Positions 41,574-50,345 are shown, counted from the stretch's first letter. The stretch: 64,000 nt of DNA from Synergistetes bacterium HGW-Synergistetes-1 (GCA_002839185.1 PGXO01000004.1:62001-126000); one strand, 5' to 3'. Notes: a model not told the origin generated them from the sequence alone. Translations and numbers: made by a program.

Positions 41574-42409
41574 GACGGTTCACCTACTTCAGCTTCGAAT
41601 TTATCCATGGAGATCTTTTCTTCGTCCTTGTACTGGCGCAGGCGGCTCATGAACTCATCCCAGTTCACTTTATGCCCGTCAAACTCCGGTCCGTCAACAC
41701 ATGCGAAAAAGATCTTGTTGTCTACTGTAACACGGCAGCATCCGCACATTCCTGTTCCGTCGAGCATCAGCGGGTTGAGCGATACAGTTATAGGAAGGCC
41801 CAGCTGAGCCGCGGCTTTTGTGCCGAATTTCATCATTATTGAGGGGCCTATGCACCAGCAGCGGTCAATTTTTTCTCCGCGTTCAACGACCATCTTCATG
41901 GCCTCTGTAACAACGCCCTTCATACCCTCAGAACCGTCATCAGTGGTAATGATAAGCTCATCAGAGTATTTTGCGCATTCTTCTTTCATTATTACGAGAT
42001 CAGAAGTACGTCCGCCCAGTATAGTGATGACTTTGTTTCCTGCGAGCTTGAGTTCTTTGATGATGGGATAGAGAGCGGCAATACCGACTCCACCGCCGAC
42101 CATCAGGACGGTCCCGAATTTTTCAACTTCGCTCGGAGTGCCGAGGGGACCGGATATATCCTTGATAGAGTCTCCCACATTCAGACATGACATTGCAGCA
42201 GTGGTCTTGCCTACTACCTGGAAAATAAGGCGGATAAGCCCCTTCTCCTTGTCATAATCTGCGATAGTAAGGGGTATCCTTTCTCCCTGGTCATCAACGC
42301 GAAGAACGACAAACTGGCCTGCCTTCGCATGTTTGGCTATGCGCTCGGCTTCGACCCATATGTCAAATTCTTTGGGTGCAATTTTTTGCTTTGAAACGAT
42401 CTTGAACAT
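41564..42409 (-). CDS. nfnA: NfnA: small FNR-like subunit of the bifurcating transhydrogenase
   Basis: A 281-residue protein with an N-terminal ferredoxin-reductase FAD domain (IPLTIADYDKEKGLIRLIFQVVGKTT), an NAD-binding part (VLMVGGGVGIAALYPIIKELK) and a C-terminal 2Fe-2S site (DGTGMCGCCRVTVDNKIFFACVDGP). This is the layout of NfnA/SudB and of dihydroorotate dehydrogenase electron-transfer subunits; coupling to NfnB by a 10-base overlap decides for the former. It is the first gene of the operon; its start has a GGAGG site on the minus strand. Confidence 0.9.
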   Translation of the reverse strand: MFKIVSKQKIAPKEFDIWVEAERIAKHAKAGQFVVLRVDDQGERIPLTIADYDKEKGLIRLIFQVVGKTTAAMSCLNVGDSIKDISGPLGTPSEVEKFGTVLMVGGGVGIAALYPIIKELKLAGNKVITILGGRTSDLVIMKEECAKYSDELIITTDDGSEGMKGVVTEAMKMVVERGEKIDRCWCIGPSIMMKFGTKAAAQLGLPITVSLNPLMLDGTGMCGCCRVTVDNKIFFACVDGPEFDGHKVNWDEFMSRLRQYKDEEKISMDKFEAEVGEPSWQ

Positions 42410-42743
42410 AACGTACCTCCTCTAAAGATTCTTCATAAAACTCTTGTTTGTAAATTTTTAAACATGCGTTGTTAAATCTATCTCAATTTGTGAATAATTG
42501 CAACATATAAAAGGGCACAAAACCAAACCACCCAAAAAAGAAAAAAAGCGATAATGGTACAAGGCTGGATAAAAAGATGATACCGAATGAAAAAGACAGT
42601 AATAAACCTTTATTATTAATATTATCAGCAAAGTCATCAAAAGAGGAAAAGATATCTTTCGTCAAAAAATAAAACCTGAAATTGGCGTTATAATTAACAG
42701 CAGGGACGTTCCCGGCCCACACCAACAACAAGGAGTGATCGTG
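42410..42743. other. AT-rich divergent intergenic region between nfnA and the selenoprotein gene
   Basis: About 330 bases, very A/T-rich, with short homopolymer runs. It should hold the nfnAB promoter on the minus strand (no clear consensus seen) and the plus-strand promoter of the redoxin gene. A TATAAT at 42689-42694 is a good -10 for the latter, but I find no matching -35. No credible open frame is seen on either strand. Confidence 0.5.
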
Positions 42744-42989
42744 ATGGAAGTAAAAGTATATTCTACCAACACCTGACCGTGGTGCGATAAGGCGAAAGAG
42801 TATCTTTCGTCGCTGAATGTTGAGTATGAGGTCAAGACCGTTACAGGAGACAAGGCAGCGGCAATGGAGCTTGTTAAAAAAACAAGGCAGATGGGAGTCC
42901 CTGTCATCCAGATCGGTGAAAAATACATAGTAGGCTTCGACCAAACCAAGATCAATGAAACACTTAAAGAAGCAGGTCTGCTGAAATAA
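42744..42989 (+). CDS. Glutaredoxin/NrdH-like selenoprotein with in-frame UGA (UxxC active site)
   Basis: An 81-residue thioredoxin-fold redoxin read through a TGA at 42774-42776 as selenocysteine. The start is MEVKVYSTNT, then Sec11-Pro-Trp-Cys14, followed by DKAKEYLSSLNVEYEVK, the cis-proline segment MGVPVIQIG and IVGFDQTKINETL. The reading is continuous from a good AAGGAG site to a TAA, and the TGA falls exactly where family members have the first Cys of CPWC. A 9-bp hairpin starts 14 bases after the TGA, as expected for a bacterial SECIS. A thiol-disulfide or electron-donor role is likely. If the genome lacks selenocysteine machinery the gene would instead be broken. Confidence 0.85.
42791..42811 (+). 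promoter_or_regulatory. Candidate bacterial SECIS element
   Basis: GGCGAAAGA pairs with TCTTTCGTC (9 bp, one G-U) with apical loop GTA. The loop starts 23 bases after the UGA and opens with G, as in known bacterial SECIS hairpins bound by SelB. Confidence 0.75.
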
Positions 42990-43019
42990 TTCAAAATAGA
43001 CCCCAAGGGGAGTGTTTTC

Positions 43020-44378
43020 ATGGATAACCTGTCGATCTGTTTTCATTTTGGGGGAGCCTTAGGTAGGGAAGATATTTCTTTCTCTGATTTCAGAAAAGAG
43101 CACGCTGTCCCCTGTGCCGAAGCTGCTGACTGGCTTAGAGAGACCCCTGCAAATACAGATGGCCACGGATGGATGGATCTTCCTGAAATAGATACAGCTG
43201 AAATAAAACGAACGGCTGAATGGCTGAAGGGCTATGATTCAATAATACATGTCGGCATCGGAGGTTCGGCGCTGGGCAACCTGATGCTGAATCAGGCTTT
43301 GCTGAGCGAATTCCGTAACTCAGATGGAGTTAGCCCAAAATTTTATCTTGCAGACAACCCTGACCCCACAAAGACGCGTGCCATCTGGGAACAGGTAAAA
43401 GGGGGAAGCGTAGCCCTTGTAGGCGTAAGCAAATCCGGGGCCACAGCAGAGACCATGTCTCAGTTTCTCTGGTTCAGGAATGAAATGATAAAGCTCAGAG
43501 GCAAGGCAGAGGATAACATACTCGTCATAACCGACCCTGAAAAGGGGATATTCCGTTCGTTTGCCCGCAATTCAGGATGCAGGGTCATAGACCTGCCGGC
43601 TTCAGTTGGCGGAAGGTATTCTGTTCTGTCTGCTGCAGGACTGGTAAGCGCCTCTGCAGTAGGTATCGATATAGATGCACTTCTGCTGGGTGCAGGGAAG
43701 ATGAAAAAATATCTTCTTGAAAATGACTCAATAGAGACTAATCCAGCCTGGGTCGATTCATCTTTGCACTTTTACCACGAAAAACAGGGCAGGCCGATGA
43801 CTGTCATAATGCCATATTCGAGCAGGATGGCTTTTTTTGCTGAATGGTTTGCCCAGCTCTGGGGCGAGAGCCTTGGAAAAAAGGGGATGGGCACGACTCC
43901 GGTTAGAGCTGTAGGTGCGATAGACCAGCATTCTCAGGTCCAGCTATACACAGAGGGACCTGACGACAAGCTCTTCACGATCATAAATTTTAAGAAACAT
44001 GGTGAGAAGGTCAATGTGCCTCCGGTGGACTGCGAAGCGCTGAAGCCTCTTTCATACCTTGACGGTGCAGAAATCGGCAATATGCTCGGGCTTGAAGCCA
44101 TGAGCACTGCAGCTGCTGTAGCCAAGACAGGACACCCTCTGATATGGATAGAGACAGAGAAGATAGACTGCAAAACCTTAGGTGCCCTGATATTCTATTA
44201 TGAATATATGACAGCGATGACAGGCAGGATGATGGGGATAGATCCCTTTGATCAGCCGGGTGTGGAACAGGGTAAAAAATACACTTACGGCCTTATGGGA
44301 CGCAAGGGATTCGAAGAGGATGCGGCAGAAGCAAAAGACTGGTTCAAAAAAATATCGGACGTCTCTCTTGAAATCTAG
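43020..44378 (+). CDS. pgi: Glucose-6-phosphate isomerase
   Basis: Pgi interconverts glucose-6-phosphate and fructose-6-phosphate in glycolysis and gluconeogenesis. The 452-residue protein has the sugar-phosphate binding motifs VGIGGSALGNLML and GVSKSGATAETMSQF, the catalytic region around GEDSLGKKG-like WGESLGKKGMGTTPVRAVGAIDQHSQVQ, and the C-terminal GKKYTYGLMGRKG. The short length is that of Bacillus-type Pgi. It is 30 bases downstream of the selenoprotein gene and may be in the same transcript. Confidence 0.95.
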   Translation: MDNLSICFHFGGALGREDISFSDFRKEHAVPCAEAADWLRETPANTDGHGWMDLPEIDTAEIKRTAEWLKGYDSIIHVGIGGSALGNLMLNQALLSEFRNSDGVSPKFYLADNPDPTKTRAIWEQVKGGSVALVGVSKSGATAETMSQFLWFRNEMIKLRGKAEDNILVITDPEKGIFRSFARNSGCRVIDLPASVGGRYSVLSAAGLVSASAVGIDIDALLLGAGKMKKYLLENDSIETNPAWVDSSLHFYHEKQGRPMTVIMPYSSRMAFFAEWFAQLWGESLGKKGMGTTPVRAVGAIDQHSQVQLYTEGPDDKLFTIINFKKHGEKVNVPPVDCEALKPLSYLDGAEIGNMLGLEAMSTAAAVAKTGHPLIWIETEKIDCKTLGALIFYYEYMTAMTGRMMGIDPFDQPGVEQGKKYTYGLMGRKGFEEDAAEAKDWFKKISDVSLEI

Positions 44379-44435
44379 AATACAAATGAACATGGATGAT
44401 ACCGGACGTCCTTAAATCTTTAAAACAAGAAAAAA

Positions 44436-44456
44436 GCCCGGAAAATTTTTCCGGGC
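44436..44456. terminator. Terminator after pgi
   Basis: GCCCGGAAA pairs with TTTCCGGGC, flanked by an A-run and followed by GAATTTTATTT. It can serve pgi and the small convergent gene. Confidence 0.8.
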
Positions 44457-44521
44457 GAATTTTATTTGATTTAAGCCGATGACATTATTTACTTTAGCGG
44501 CAAAGAGAGTTGCAGCTGTCT

Positions 44522-44710
44522 TCAGTCGGAGAGCTTAAGCCTTATGAACTCTCCCTGAAGATTCCAGCTTTTTTCCTGTATGCTGCTTAATTCTCCCGGC
44601 TGTTTCCACGGCAGCATATTAGCAGTGCCAAATGCGTCAATTACTGCAATGAACCGTGAACCGCTGTCATCAATATAAAGATAGACGCCTTCTGGTTGCT
44701 GTTTTGCCAT
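44522..44710 (-). CDS. Small protein of unknown function (62 residues)
   Basis: A 62-residue acidic-to-neutral frame, MAKQQPEGVYLYIDDSGSRFIAVID..., with no motif I recognise. The minus-strand start has GGAGG about 9-10 bases upstream, and the gene fits between the pgi terminator and the divergent symporter unit, so it is probably real. No function is proposed. Confidence 0.5.
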   Translation of the reverse strand: MAKQQPEGVYLYIDDSGSRFIAVIDAFGTANMLPWKQPGELSSIQEKSWNLQGEFIRLKLSD

Positions 44711-44830
44711 ATTGCTGCGGCCTCCGTATAATTATCTTTTTTGTCCGCTGTATATGTTACTACATTAAGGCGGTTCAGACCAGTCAGATCTGCCCTTTGG
44801 TCTGTCGATCCTTTTTTGGGAGAGGATAAG

Positions 44831-44932
44831 ATGACTCTTATAGTTTTCAGCTGGATTCTCTTTGCTGTCCTTGTTATTTTGCCCGGCATCATAGCTTTCC
44901 GCATTGCCCGGGAGAAGAAAAACAGAGGATGA
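44831..44932 (+). CDS. Small single-helix membrane protein, symporter accessory type (33 residues)
   Basis: MTLIVFSWILFAVLVILPGI... is one hydrophobic helix followed by a basic tail (AFRIAREKKNRG). It has a GAGAGGA ribosome-binding site and ends 16 bases before the symporter start, so translation is probably coupled. Small accessory proteins of this kind are known next to some solute:sodium symporters; the role in assembly or stability is inference. Confidence 0.65.
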   Translation: MTLIVFSWILFAVLVILPGIIAFRIAREKKNRG

Positions 44933-44948
44933 GCGGGGTGTTTTACAG

Positions 44949-46400
44949 ATGTCTCCCCTGATATATTATCTGCTGGCTTTTGGCGCATACACTATCTCAA
45001 TAATTTTAATGACAGGGCAGTCTTTTGCCTGGAAAGAGACAAGGCTTTCTTTTTATCTCGGAGGGCGAAGATTTTCCGCCTTGCCGACGACTGCGACTTT
45101 TTGCGCTACATGGATGAGCCCTCTCTCTCTGGTAGGATACAGCATGTGGCTGTACAGCGACGGGTACGTCGCATTTCTTGCCTCTGTCAATGGATGGATT
45201 CTGGGGCTGCTTTTCTTTCCGTTTATCGTTAAAAGGCTGCGTATGAAACGGGTACTTTCCCTTCCTGAGTGGCTGGAGAAAACTTATGGCGACAAGAGGG
45301 TCCGGAAACTGGTCGCCCTGACGATGGTATTCCTCTACACACTCTATCTTGTAATACAGTTCAGGGCTTTCGGCATAATAGTCTCCTATATGCTGGACAT
45401 CCCCTCAGGCTTTGCATCGACCTCGCTCATATATCTTTTCGTGCTCTACACGACCTTTGGAGGCTACATCTCCGTGGTCAGGAGCGACATGCTCAACCTT
45501 TTGCTTATTGTGCTTGGCGTGACAGTGGCAGCAGCTTTTGCCCTTCCGTCAGGTTTTTCATTTGCAACTGCCGCAAATGTATTTTTGATGAAAGGCCAGC
45601 TTGAAACCGTAAAATCTTTAAGTAACGCTGAGATCTTTTCAGCCTTTGCAATAATGCTTTCGTGGGGTCTTGGAGTAGCCGGAAATCCCCAGTACGCGGT
45701 GAGGATACTTGCCAGCCGTACAGAAAAAGATGCATACAAAATGATAGCCGCTTCACCCTTTATCGTAGGATGGATCTATATTTGTGTGACTTTTTTTATT
45801 CTGGTCTGCAGATCCTATTATCCTGCTATAGTCAACATCGAGGAGACACTCTCGTTTGCAAGACTAGGTCAGTATCTTCCAGCCTTTGCCAGCACATTTC
45901 TGCTTATCGGCGTAATAGCTGCAGCTGTAAGCACAGCTAATTCTCAGCTTTTGCTTGCTGCGTGCTCGCTCTGTTATGATCTTTTCCCCATCAAAATGGA
46001 AGAGAATAAAAAAGAGAGCATTGTATATTATGAAGACCGGTTTCTTGTAATAAACAGGATAGCTATAACTGTAATAGCCTCTATTGCGCTCCTTTTGTCC
46101 CACGCAGGGCTACCGGGCTATCTGATGCTGGGACGCATAAGCTGGACTCTCGTAGCTATTTGCTTTTTCTTTCCGCTTTTCCTTCCCTCTTGGATAATCA
46201 ATGATAAATTATTCTTTGTTTTGAGTACTGCGCTTTCAGTTCAATGTTTTTTGGTTTTTGCAGCAGAGATCAGCCCGGAAAATGCAATGCTTGCTGTTCT
46301 GATGCTTGAGGCGCTCCTTTTTAAAATGTTCAAATATTCAACTTTTGACAATAGCAGAAAAACACAGAATGATCCCGCGGGAGAGGAAAAAGATGTATAG
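44949..46400 (+). CDS. Sodium:solute symporter family (SLC5-type) transporter
   Basis: A 483-residue protein with about 13 TM helices of the LeuT-fold SSS family: YLGGRRFSALPTTATFCATWMSPLSLVGYSMWLY is the typical TM1-TM2 region, and GVIAAAVSTANSQLLLAACSL is the conserved TM8-like segment with serines that bind sodium in this family. Substrate unknown; a carboxylate or amino-acid derivative is likely for the family. I chose ATG 44949 because GGGGTG lies 8 bases before. Its end overlaps the histidine kinase start by 8 bases, tying it to the downstream signalling genes. Confidence 0.88.
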   Translation: MSPLIYYLLAFGAYTISIILMTGQSFAWKETRLSFYLGGRRFSALPTTATFCATWMSPLSLVGYSMWLYSDGYVAFLASVNGWILGLLFFPFIVKRLRMKRVLSLPEWLEKTYGDKRVRKLVALTMVFLYTLYLVIQFRAFGIIVSYMLDIPSGFASTSLIYLFVLYTTFGGYISVVRSDMLNLLLIVLGVTVAAAFALPSGFSFATAANVFLMKGQLETVKSLSNAEIFSAFAIMLSWGLGVAGNPQYAVRILASRTEKDAYKMIAASPFIVGWIYICVTFFILVCRSYYPAIVNIEETLSFARLGQYLPAFASTFLLIGVIAAAVSTANSQLLLAACSLCYDLFPIKMEENKKESIVYYEDRFLVINRIAITVIASIALLLSHAGLPGYLMLGRISWTLVAICFFFPLFLPSWIINDKLFFVLSTALSVQCFLVFAAEISPENAMLAVLMLEALLFKMFKYSTFDNSRKTQNDPAGEEKDV

Positions 46401-47772
46401 CAAATACAGCCTTGAAACCCTTATGAAATGGATATTTATGTCCCTTGCCATCTCAATGGTTTCTTTGACACTGGGCGCGAGACTTCACCAGAGTTATGTC
46501 GCCAAAAAACACTCAGCGGAAGAATTCGGCAGGGAATTAATGGTTATATCAGAGGAAAGAAAATATTCTCTTCAGAAAGAGATAGTGATGGGACAGCTCG
46601 GACCTTTCTGGAGGGAGCCTCTGCCGGATGAAAAGCCGGAGCTCGTTATCAAAAACGGAGATCAGTCGTTAAGTTTCATTCTTGATCCTAAAAATATAAT
46701 TATTTCTCTCGTTGAAGATGAGCGCTACCTCATCCTTGTCGGCCTGCTCGGTCTTATCGCCGCTGTGGAACTTGCTGTTCTGATATCTTATGTGCTGACA
46801 AGGCCCTTAAGGCGTCTTGCCTGGGGATGCAAACAGATCGCGCAGGGAAGCCCTGTGACCATAAGACATAACGCACTAAGTCCTTACGAGTTCCACGAGC
46901 TGACAGACAGCTTTAATGATATGGCCAAACAGCTGGAAAGATGGAAAGAGGTACAGAGACAGGTAAGCAGGATGGACAGGCTGGCGGCTCTGGGAGAGAT
47001 GCTCTCCGGATTATCTCACGAGATAAGGAATCCCCTTGCAAGCATCAGGATCCAGCTGGACCTTTTGAGGATGGAATTGGAATCGATCCCAGATGATACA
47101 GGATCTTCAATCGGCATCGGCCTTTCAGATGCTAAAGAATATATTGCGATACTTGATCATGAAATAGACAGGCTTAACAGGATAGTGACCCAGCTTCTCT
47201 CCTTTGTAAGGCCCAAGCAGCCTATGATGGCAAAGGTGCGACTGGACGATATCCTTCCATGGTGCGTATCGATGTTAAAGCCTCAGGCGGACAAGCAGGA
47301 CATAGAGCTTGTCACTCAAAAACAGGACAGCGGTGTGAACGTGCTGGCTGATAACGAGATGCTCCAGCATGTTATCATGAATCTTTCGCTCAACGCTATC
47401 CAGTCAATGTCCGCATCAGGGTCGGACAGAGAGAAGGTGCTTTCGATAGTGACCGGTTATTCTGGAACCGACCATGGGATAAAAACGATGGGGCTTATCA
47501 GGGTAAGTGACACAGGGCCTGGGATACCTGCCGAGATACAGCACAGGATTTTCGATCCGTTCTTTACTACCAGGCAGGACGGGACCGGGCTGGGACTCAG
47601 CATAGTGCAAAGGATAGTAGACGGACTGGGAGGCACTCTTTCAATGGATACTTCTTCAGGGGGCACGAATTTTAACATATTCATACCCCTTGCCCCCCTT
47701 GCCGAGGGTGACCGGTACGACGTTGATCTTGAACCAATGGAGGTGTCAGCAAATGAATATATGGATAGTTGA
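46393..47772 (+). CDS. Sensor histidine kinase (NtrB/AtoS-like)
   Basis: A 459-residue membrane kinase. TM1 at about residues 13-30, a short exported sensor domain (about 32-112), TM2 (about 113-135), a HAMP linker, then a HisKA domain with phospho-acceptor His209 in LSGLSHEIRNPLAS and an ATPase domain with NLSLNAIQSM (N box), VSDTGPGIP (G1) and GTGLGLSIVQRIVDGLGG (G2). It overlaps the symporter by 8 bases and the response regulator by 20. The fused gene order suggests that it senses the state or substrate of the symporter. Confidence 0.92.
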   Translation: MYSKYSLETLMKWIFMSLAISMVSLTLGARLHQSYVAKKHSAEEFGRELMVISEERKYSLQKEIVMGQLGPFWREPLPDEKPELVIKNGDQSLSFILDPKNIIISLVEDERYLILVGLLGLIAAVELAVLISYVLTRPLRRLAWGCKQIAQGSPVTIRHNALSPYEFHELTDSFNDMAKQLERWKEVQRQVSRMDRLAALGEMLSGLSHEIRNPLASIRIQLDLLRMELESIPDDTGSSIGIGLSDAKEYIAILDHEIDRLNRIVTQLLSFVRPKQPMMAKVRLDDILPWCVSMLKPQADKQDIELVTQKQDSGVNVLADNEMLQHVIMNLSLNAIQSMSASGSDREKVLSIVTGYSGTDHGIKTMGLIRVSDTGPGIPAEIQHRIFDPFFTTRQDGTGLGLSIVQRIVDGLGGTLSMDTSSGGTNFNIFIPLAPLAEGDRYDVDLEPMEVSANEYMDS

Positions 47773-49108
47773 CGATGAGGTCAACCTTGCAAACGGGCTG
47801 AAAAGAGCTTTTGAAAAGAGCGGCTACAGCGCTAAAACGGTAAAAACGATATCAGAACTCCATCAGCTTCTTGGAGCTGAAATACCTGCGCTCATATTTC
47901 TGGATCAGCGTCTGCCTGATGGAAACGGAATAGACGTCCTGCCTGCAATTCTTAAACAGTACCCCAGATGCAAGGTCATCCTCATGACGGCCTTTGGTGA
48001 TTCGAGACTGGTCGTGAGGGCCATACAGGAGGGGGCATACAACTACCTGGACAAGCCTTTCCCTCTTGACGCGGCGAAAAATATGGTAGAAAAGGCTATT
48101 GAATCGATAAGATTCAGGAATCAGGCAGAATTTCTCCTCTCAGAAGGTCCCAACCAGCTGCTTGGAACTTCAAATGAAATGCACAAGGTCAGAGATACGA
48201 TCATGAAGATCGCCCGGCATCAGAATATTACAGTTCTCCTGCAGGGTGAAAGCGGAACCGGCAAAGAGGTAGCGGCAAGAATGATCCATCATGCGTCGAA
48301 CTGCAAGGGTGATTTTGTTGCGCTGAACTGCTCTGCTATCCCTGAATCGTTGCTTGAATCGGAACTGTTCGGCTATCATAAAGGTGCATACACAGGCGCT
48401 GACACGGATAAGCAGGGCCTGATAGAAATTGCAGACAAGGGGACACTTTTCCTGGACGAGATCGGAGACATGCCTCTCAGTCTACAGAGCAAGCTTTTCA
48501 GGTTCCTTGATCAAAGATCCTTCCGGCCGCTGGGAAGCACCAAAGAAAAGAATGTCAGTCTTAATCTTATTTGCGCTACCTGTATAGACATTGAGAAACA
48601 TGTCAGGGAAGAGAAGTTCAGAAAAGACCTTTTCTTCAGGATCTCAGTCATACCGATAACGATACCTCCGCTCAGGGAGAGAGATAAGGATGTGCTTGAA
48701 CTTGCTTCTTTTTATCTTGCAGAATTTTCAAAAAGACTGGGAAAGGGGGCAAACGTCTTCACAGACGATGTAAAGGATGTGTTCCTGACCTATTGGTGGC
48801 CCGGCAACGTACGAGAACTGCGTAATTTGATCGAAAGGATACTGATCCTGAAGGATAACTCGGACAATATAGTTCGGCTTGCAGATCTCCCTGCAGAAAT
48901 GCTTGAAATACAGCAGCAAAGCATGATCGGAGTTTCTGCGGGTCACTTGAGCGGCGAATCACTTCCGCACACTATGGACAGGATCGAACGGGAAATGATA
49001 GTATCTGCACTTGCCAAATGTATGGGAAGCCGTACTCAGACGGCAACGGAACTCGGCATTTCAAGGTTTTCACTCTTGAGAAGGATGCAGAGACACGGAC
49101 TTGAATGA
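47753..49108 (+). CDS. Sigma-54-dependent response regulator (NtrC family)
   Basis: A 451-residue enhancer-binding protein. An N-terminal receiver domain has acidic DDE near residues 7-9 and phospho-acceptor Asp51 (FLDQRLPDG). The central AAA+ domain shows GESGTGKE (Walker A), ELFGYHKGAYTGA (the GAFTGA loop contacting sigma-54, with Tyr in place of Phe) and GTLFLDEIGDMPL. A Fis-type helix-turn-helix is at the C-terminus (RTQTATELGISRFSLLRRMQRHG). The start at 47753 has GGAGGTG upstream. It is followed with overlap by the sigma-54 gene itself. Confidence 0.94.
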   Translation: MNIWIVDDEVNLANGLKRAFEKSGYSAKTVKTISELHQLLGAEIPALIFLDQRLPDGNGIDVLPAILKQYPRCKVILMTAFGDSRLVVRAIQEGAYNYLDKPFPLDAAKNMVEKAIESIRFRNQAEFLLSEGPNQLLGTSNEMHKVRDTIMKIARHQNITVLLQGESGTGKEVAARMIHHASNCKGDFVALNCSAIPESLLESELFGYHKGAYTGADTDKQGLIEIADKGTLFLDEIGDMPLSLQSKLFRFLDQRSFRPLGSTKEKNVSLNLICATCIDIEKHVREEKFRKDLFFRISVIPITIPPLRERDKDVLELASFYLAEFSKRLGKGANVFTDDVKDVFLTYWWPGNVRELRNLIERILILKDNSDNIVRLADLPAEMLEIQQQSMIGVSAGHLSGESLPHTMDRIEREMIVSALAKCMGSRTQTATELGISRFSLLRRMQRHGLE

Positions 49109-50342
49109 TCATCAGCTGATCCAGCGACAAAAACTCAAAATTAAAAACAGGCTCGATCCAAAAGTCCTGCTGGGATCAAACCTCCTTTTTGTGCCGTTGG
49201 AAGAACTGACGGAAGAGTGCAGTAATATCCTAGGAGACAATCCTTTTTTTCATTTTGTACCACCCGGATGGCAGAGCAGCGCAGTTGACATAGATACTTT
49301 AGATTCTGATTCGATCCCTGCGCCCAAAAACATTGAGGAGCATCTGTCACTGCAAATAGCAACCTGTCCGAACGTTGATGATCTTCCACCTCCATATTCA
49401 TCAGCCGAATTCTGGTGCTCTTTCCTAAACGATAAAGGATATTTAAACACTTCTGCTGAAAGCATAGCCCAAAGGATAGGAGTGTGCTCAGATAAAGCGC
49501 TTGAATACATAAAAAGCCTGCAGGGATACGTCGATCCGCCCGGTCTTTTTGCTTCAGACCTAAGGGAATGCCTGCTCATACAGCTTGAAAGAGGGGGTCT
49601 TAAAGAGAGCCTTTCATGGTCAATACTGACGGACGGCTATGAACATCTGACGGAGGGTCGACTTTCTGACCTTTCAAGAAAAATGTGCTGCGACAAAAGA
49701 GCTATAGAAGAAGCGTTGGATATGATTCGAAAGCTTGACCCCTCTCCTGGATCAAATTTCTCAACTGTCTCTGCTGCCTGCCCCGAAATAGAATTTGTGA
49801 TAAGAAATGGGACCCCTGTTCCAAAATTACTGAGGGAGAACCTACCATCAATAAAGAGCAATCTGGGCGAGATGCCCATGACTCTTAATGAGCTTCTTGA
49901 AGAAAAATGGATATCTCCCTTATGGTCCAAAACAAAATTTACGCTTATAAGGCTGGGAATGAGGTACAGGACTCTGCTCAGAATAGCTATTCTGATATCT
50001 GAGATCCAGTCAGATTTTCTGAAAGGCGAAAAAGATACCGTCTCCCCCCTGACTTACGGATATGCTGCAAGAAGGCTGGAACTAAGCGCTTCAACTGTCT
50101 GCCGTTCGATCGGCAATACCTGGTGCCGCGCTTTTAACAGGACGATCAGGATGAAGACGTTTTTTTCCAGGGGACTATCATCGAGGCCGGATATCAGCGT
50201 GAAGGAACTAAGGTCAATGATCATAGACCTTAACAAAAAGGGAAAAAACGACCGTATGATAGGTGACATTATTTCTATGCCGACCAGAACAGTTGCCTGG
50301 CACAGAAAAAAAATGGGGCTGCCCCGGGCAGCAAATAGTTAA
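49101..50342 (+). CDS. rpoN: RNA polymerase sigma-54 factor, divergent RpoN
   Basis: A 413-residue sigma-54 factor. Region I is seen as QRQKLKIKNRLDPKVLLGSNLLFVPLEELTEECSNILGDNPFF, the core-binding part as YVDPPGLFASDLRECLLIQL and IRKLDPSPGSNFS, and the -12 contacting helices near LSASTVCRSIGN. The RpoN box is divergent: PTRTVAWHRKKMGLP instead of the canonical ARRTVAKYREMLGIP. It is short for the family, mainly in region II. It overlaps the NtrC-type gene by 8 bases, an unusual linkage. It may be the only RpoN or a specialised one; that cannot be seen here. Confidence 0.88.
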   Translation: MNDHQLIQRQKLKIKNRLDPKVLLGSNLLFVPLEELTEECSNILGDNPFFHFVPPGWQSSAVDIDTLDSDSIPAPKNIEEHLSLQIATCPNVDDLPPPYSSAEFWCSFLNDKGYLNTSAESIAQRIGVCSDKALEYIKSLQGYVDPPGLFASDLRECLLIQLERGGLKESLSWSILTDGYEHLTEGRLSDLSRKMCCDKRAIEEALDMIRKLDPSPGSNFSTVSAACPEIEFVIRNGTPVPKLLRENLPSIKSNLGEMPMTLNELLEEKWISPLWSKTKFTLIRLGMRYRTLLRIAILISEIQSDFLKGEKDTVSPLTYGYAARRLELSASTVCRSIGNTWCRAFNRTIRMKTFFSRGLSSRPDISVKELRSMIIDLNKKGKNDRMIGDIISMPTRTVAWHRKKMGLPRAANS

Positions 50343-50345
50343 AGA

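Noticed and set aside
42410-42500. Rex-type redox operator upstream of nfnAB
   Set aside because: TTGTTAAA and TTTGTGAA half-sites are present but not in the required palindromic arrangement.
42458-42640. Minus-strand 60-residue hydrophobic frame upstream of nfnA
   Set aside because: Low-complexity AT-rich translation without a ribosome-binding site; it lies in the promoter region.
42653-42663. Copy of TATCTTTCGTC upstream of the selenoprotein gene, identical to the 3' arm of the SECIS hairpin
   Set aside because: It lies upstream of the likely -10, so it would not be in the mRNA; an 11-base match in AT-rich DNA may be chance.
44711-44830. Sigma-54 promoter upstream of the symporter operon
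   Set aside because: No GG-N10-GC element with TGGC and TTGC was found; the regulatory operon does not appear to be autoregulated by sigma-54.
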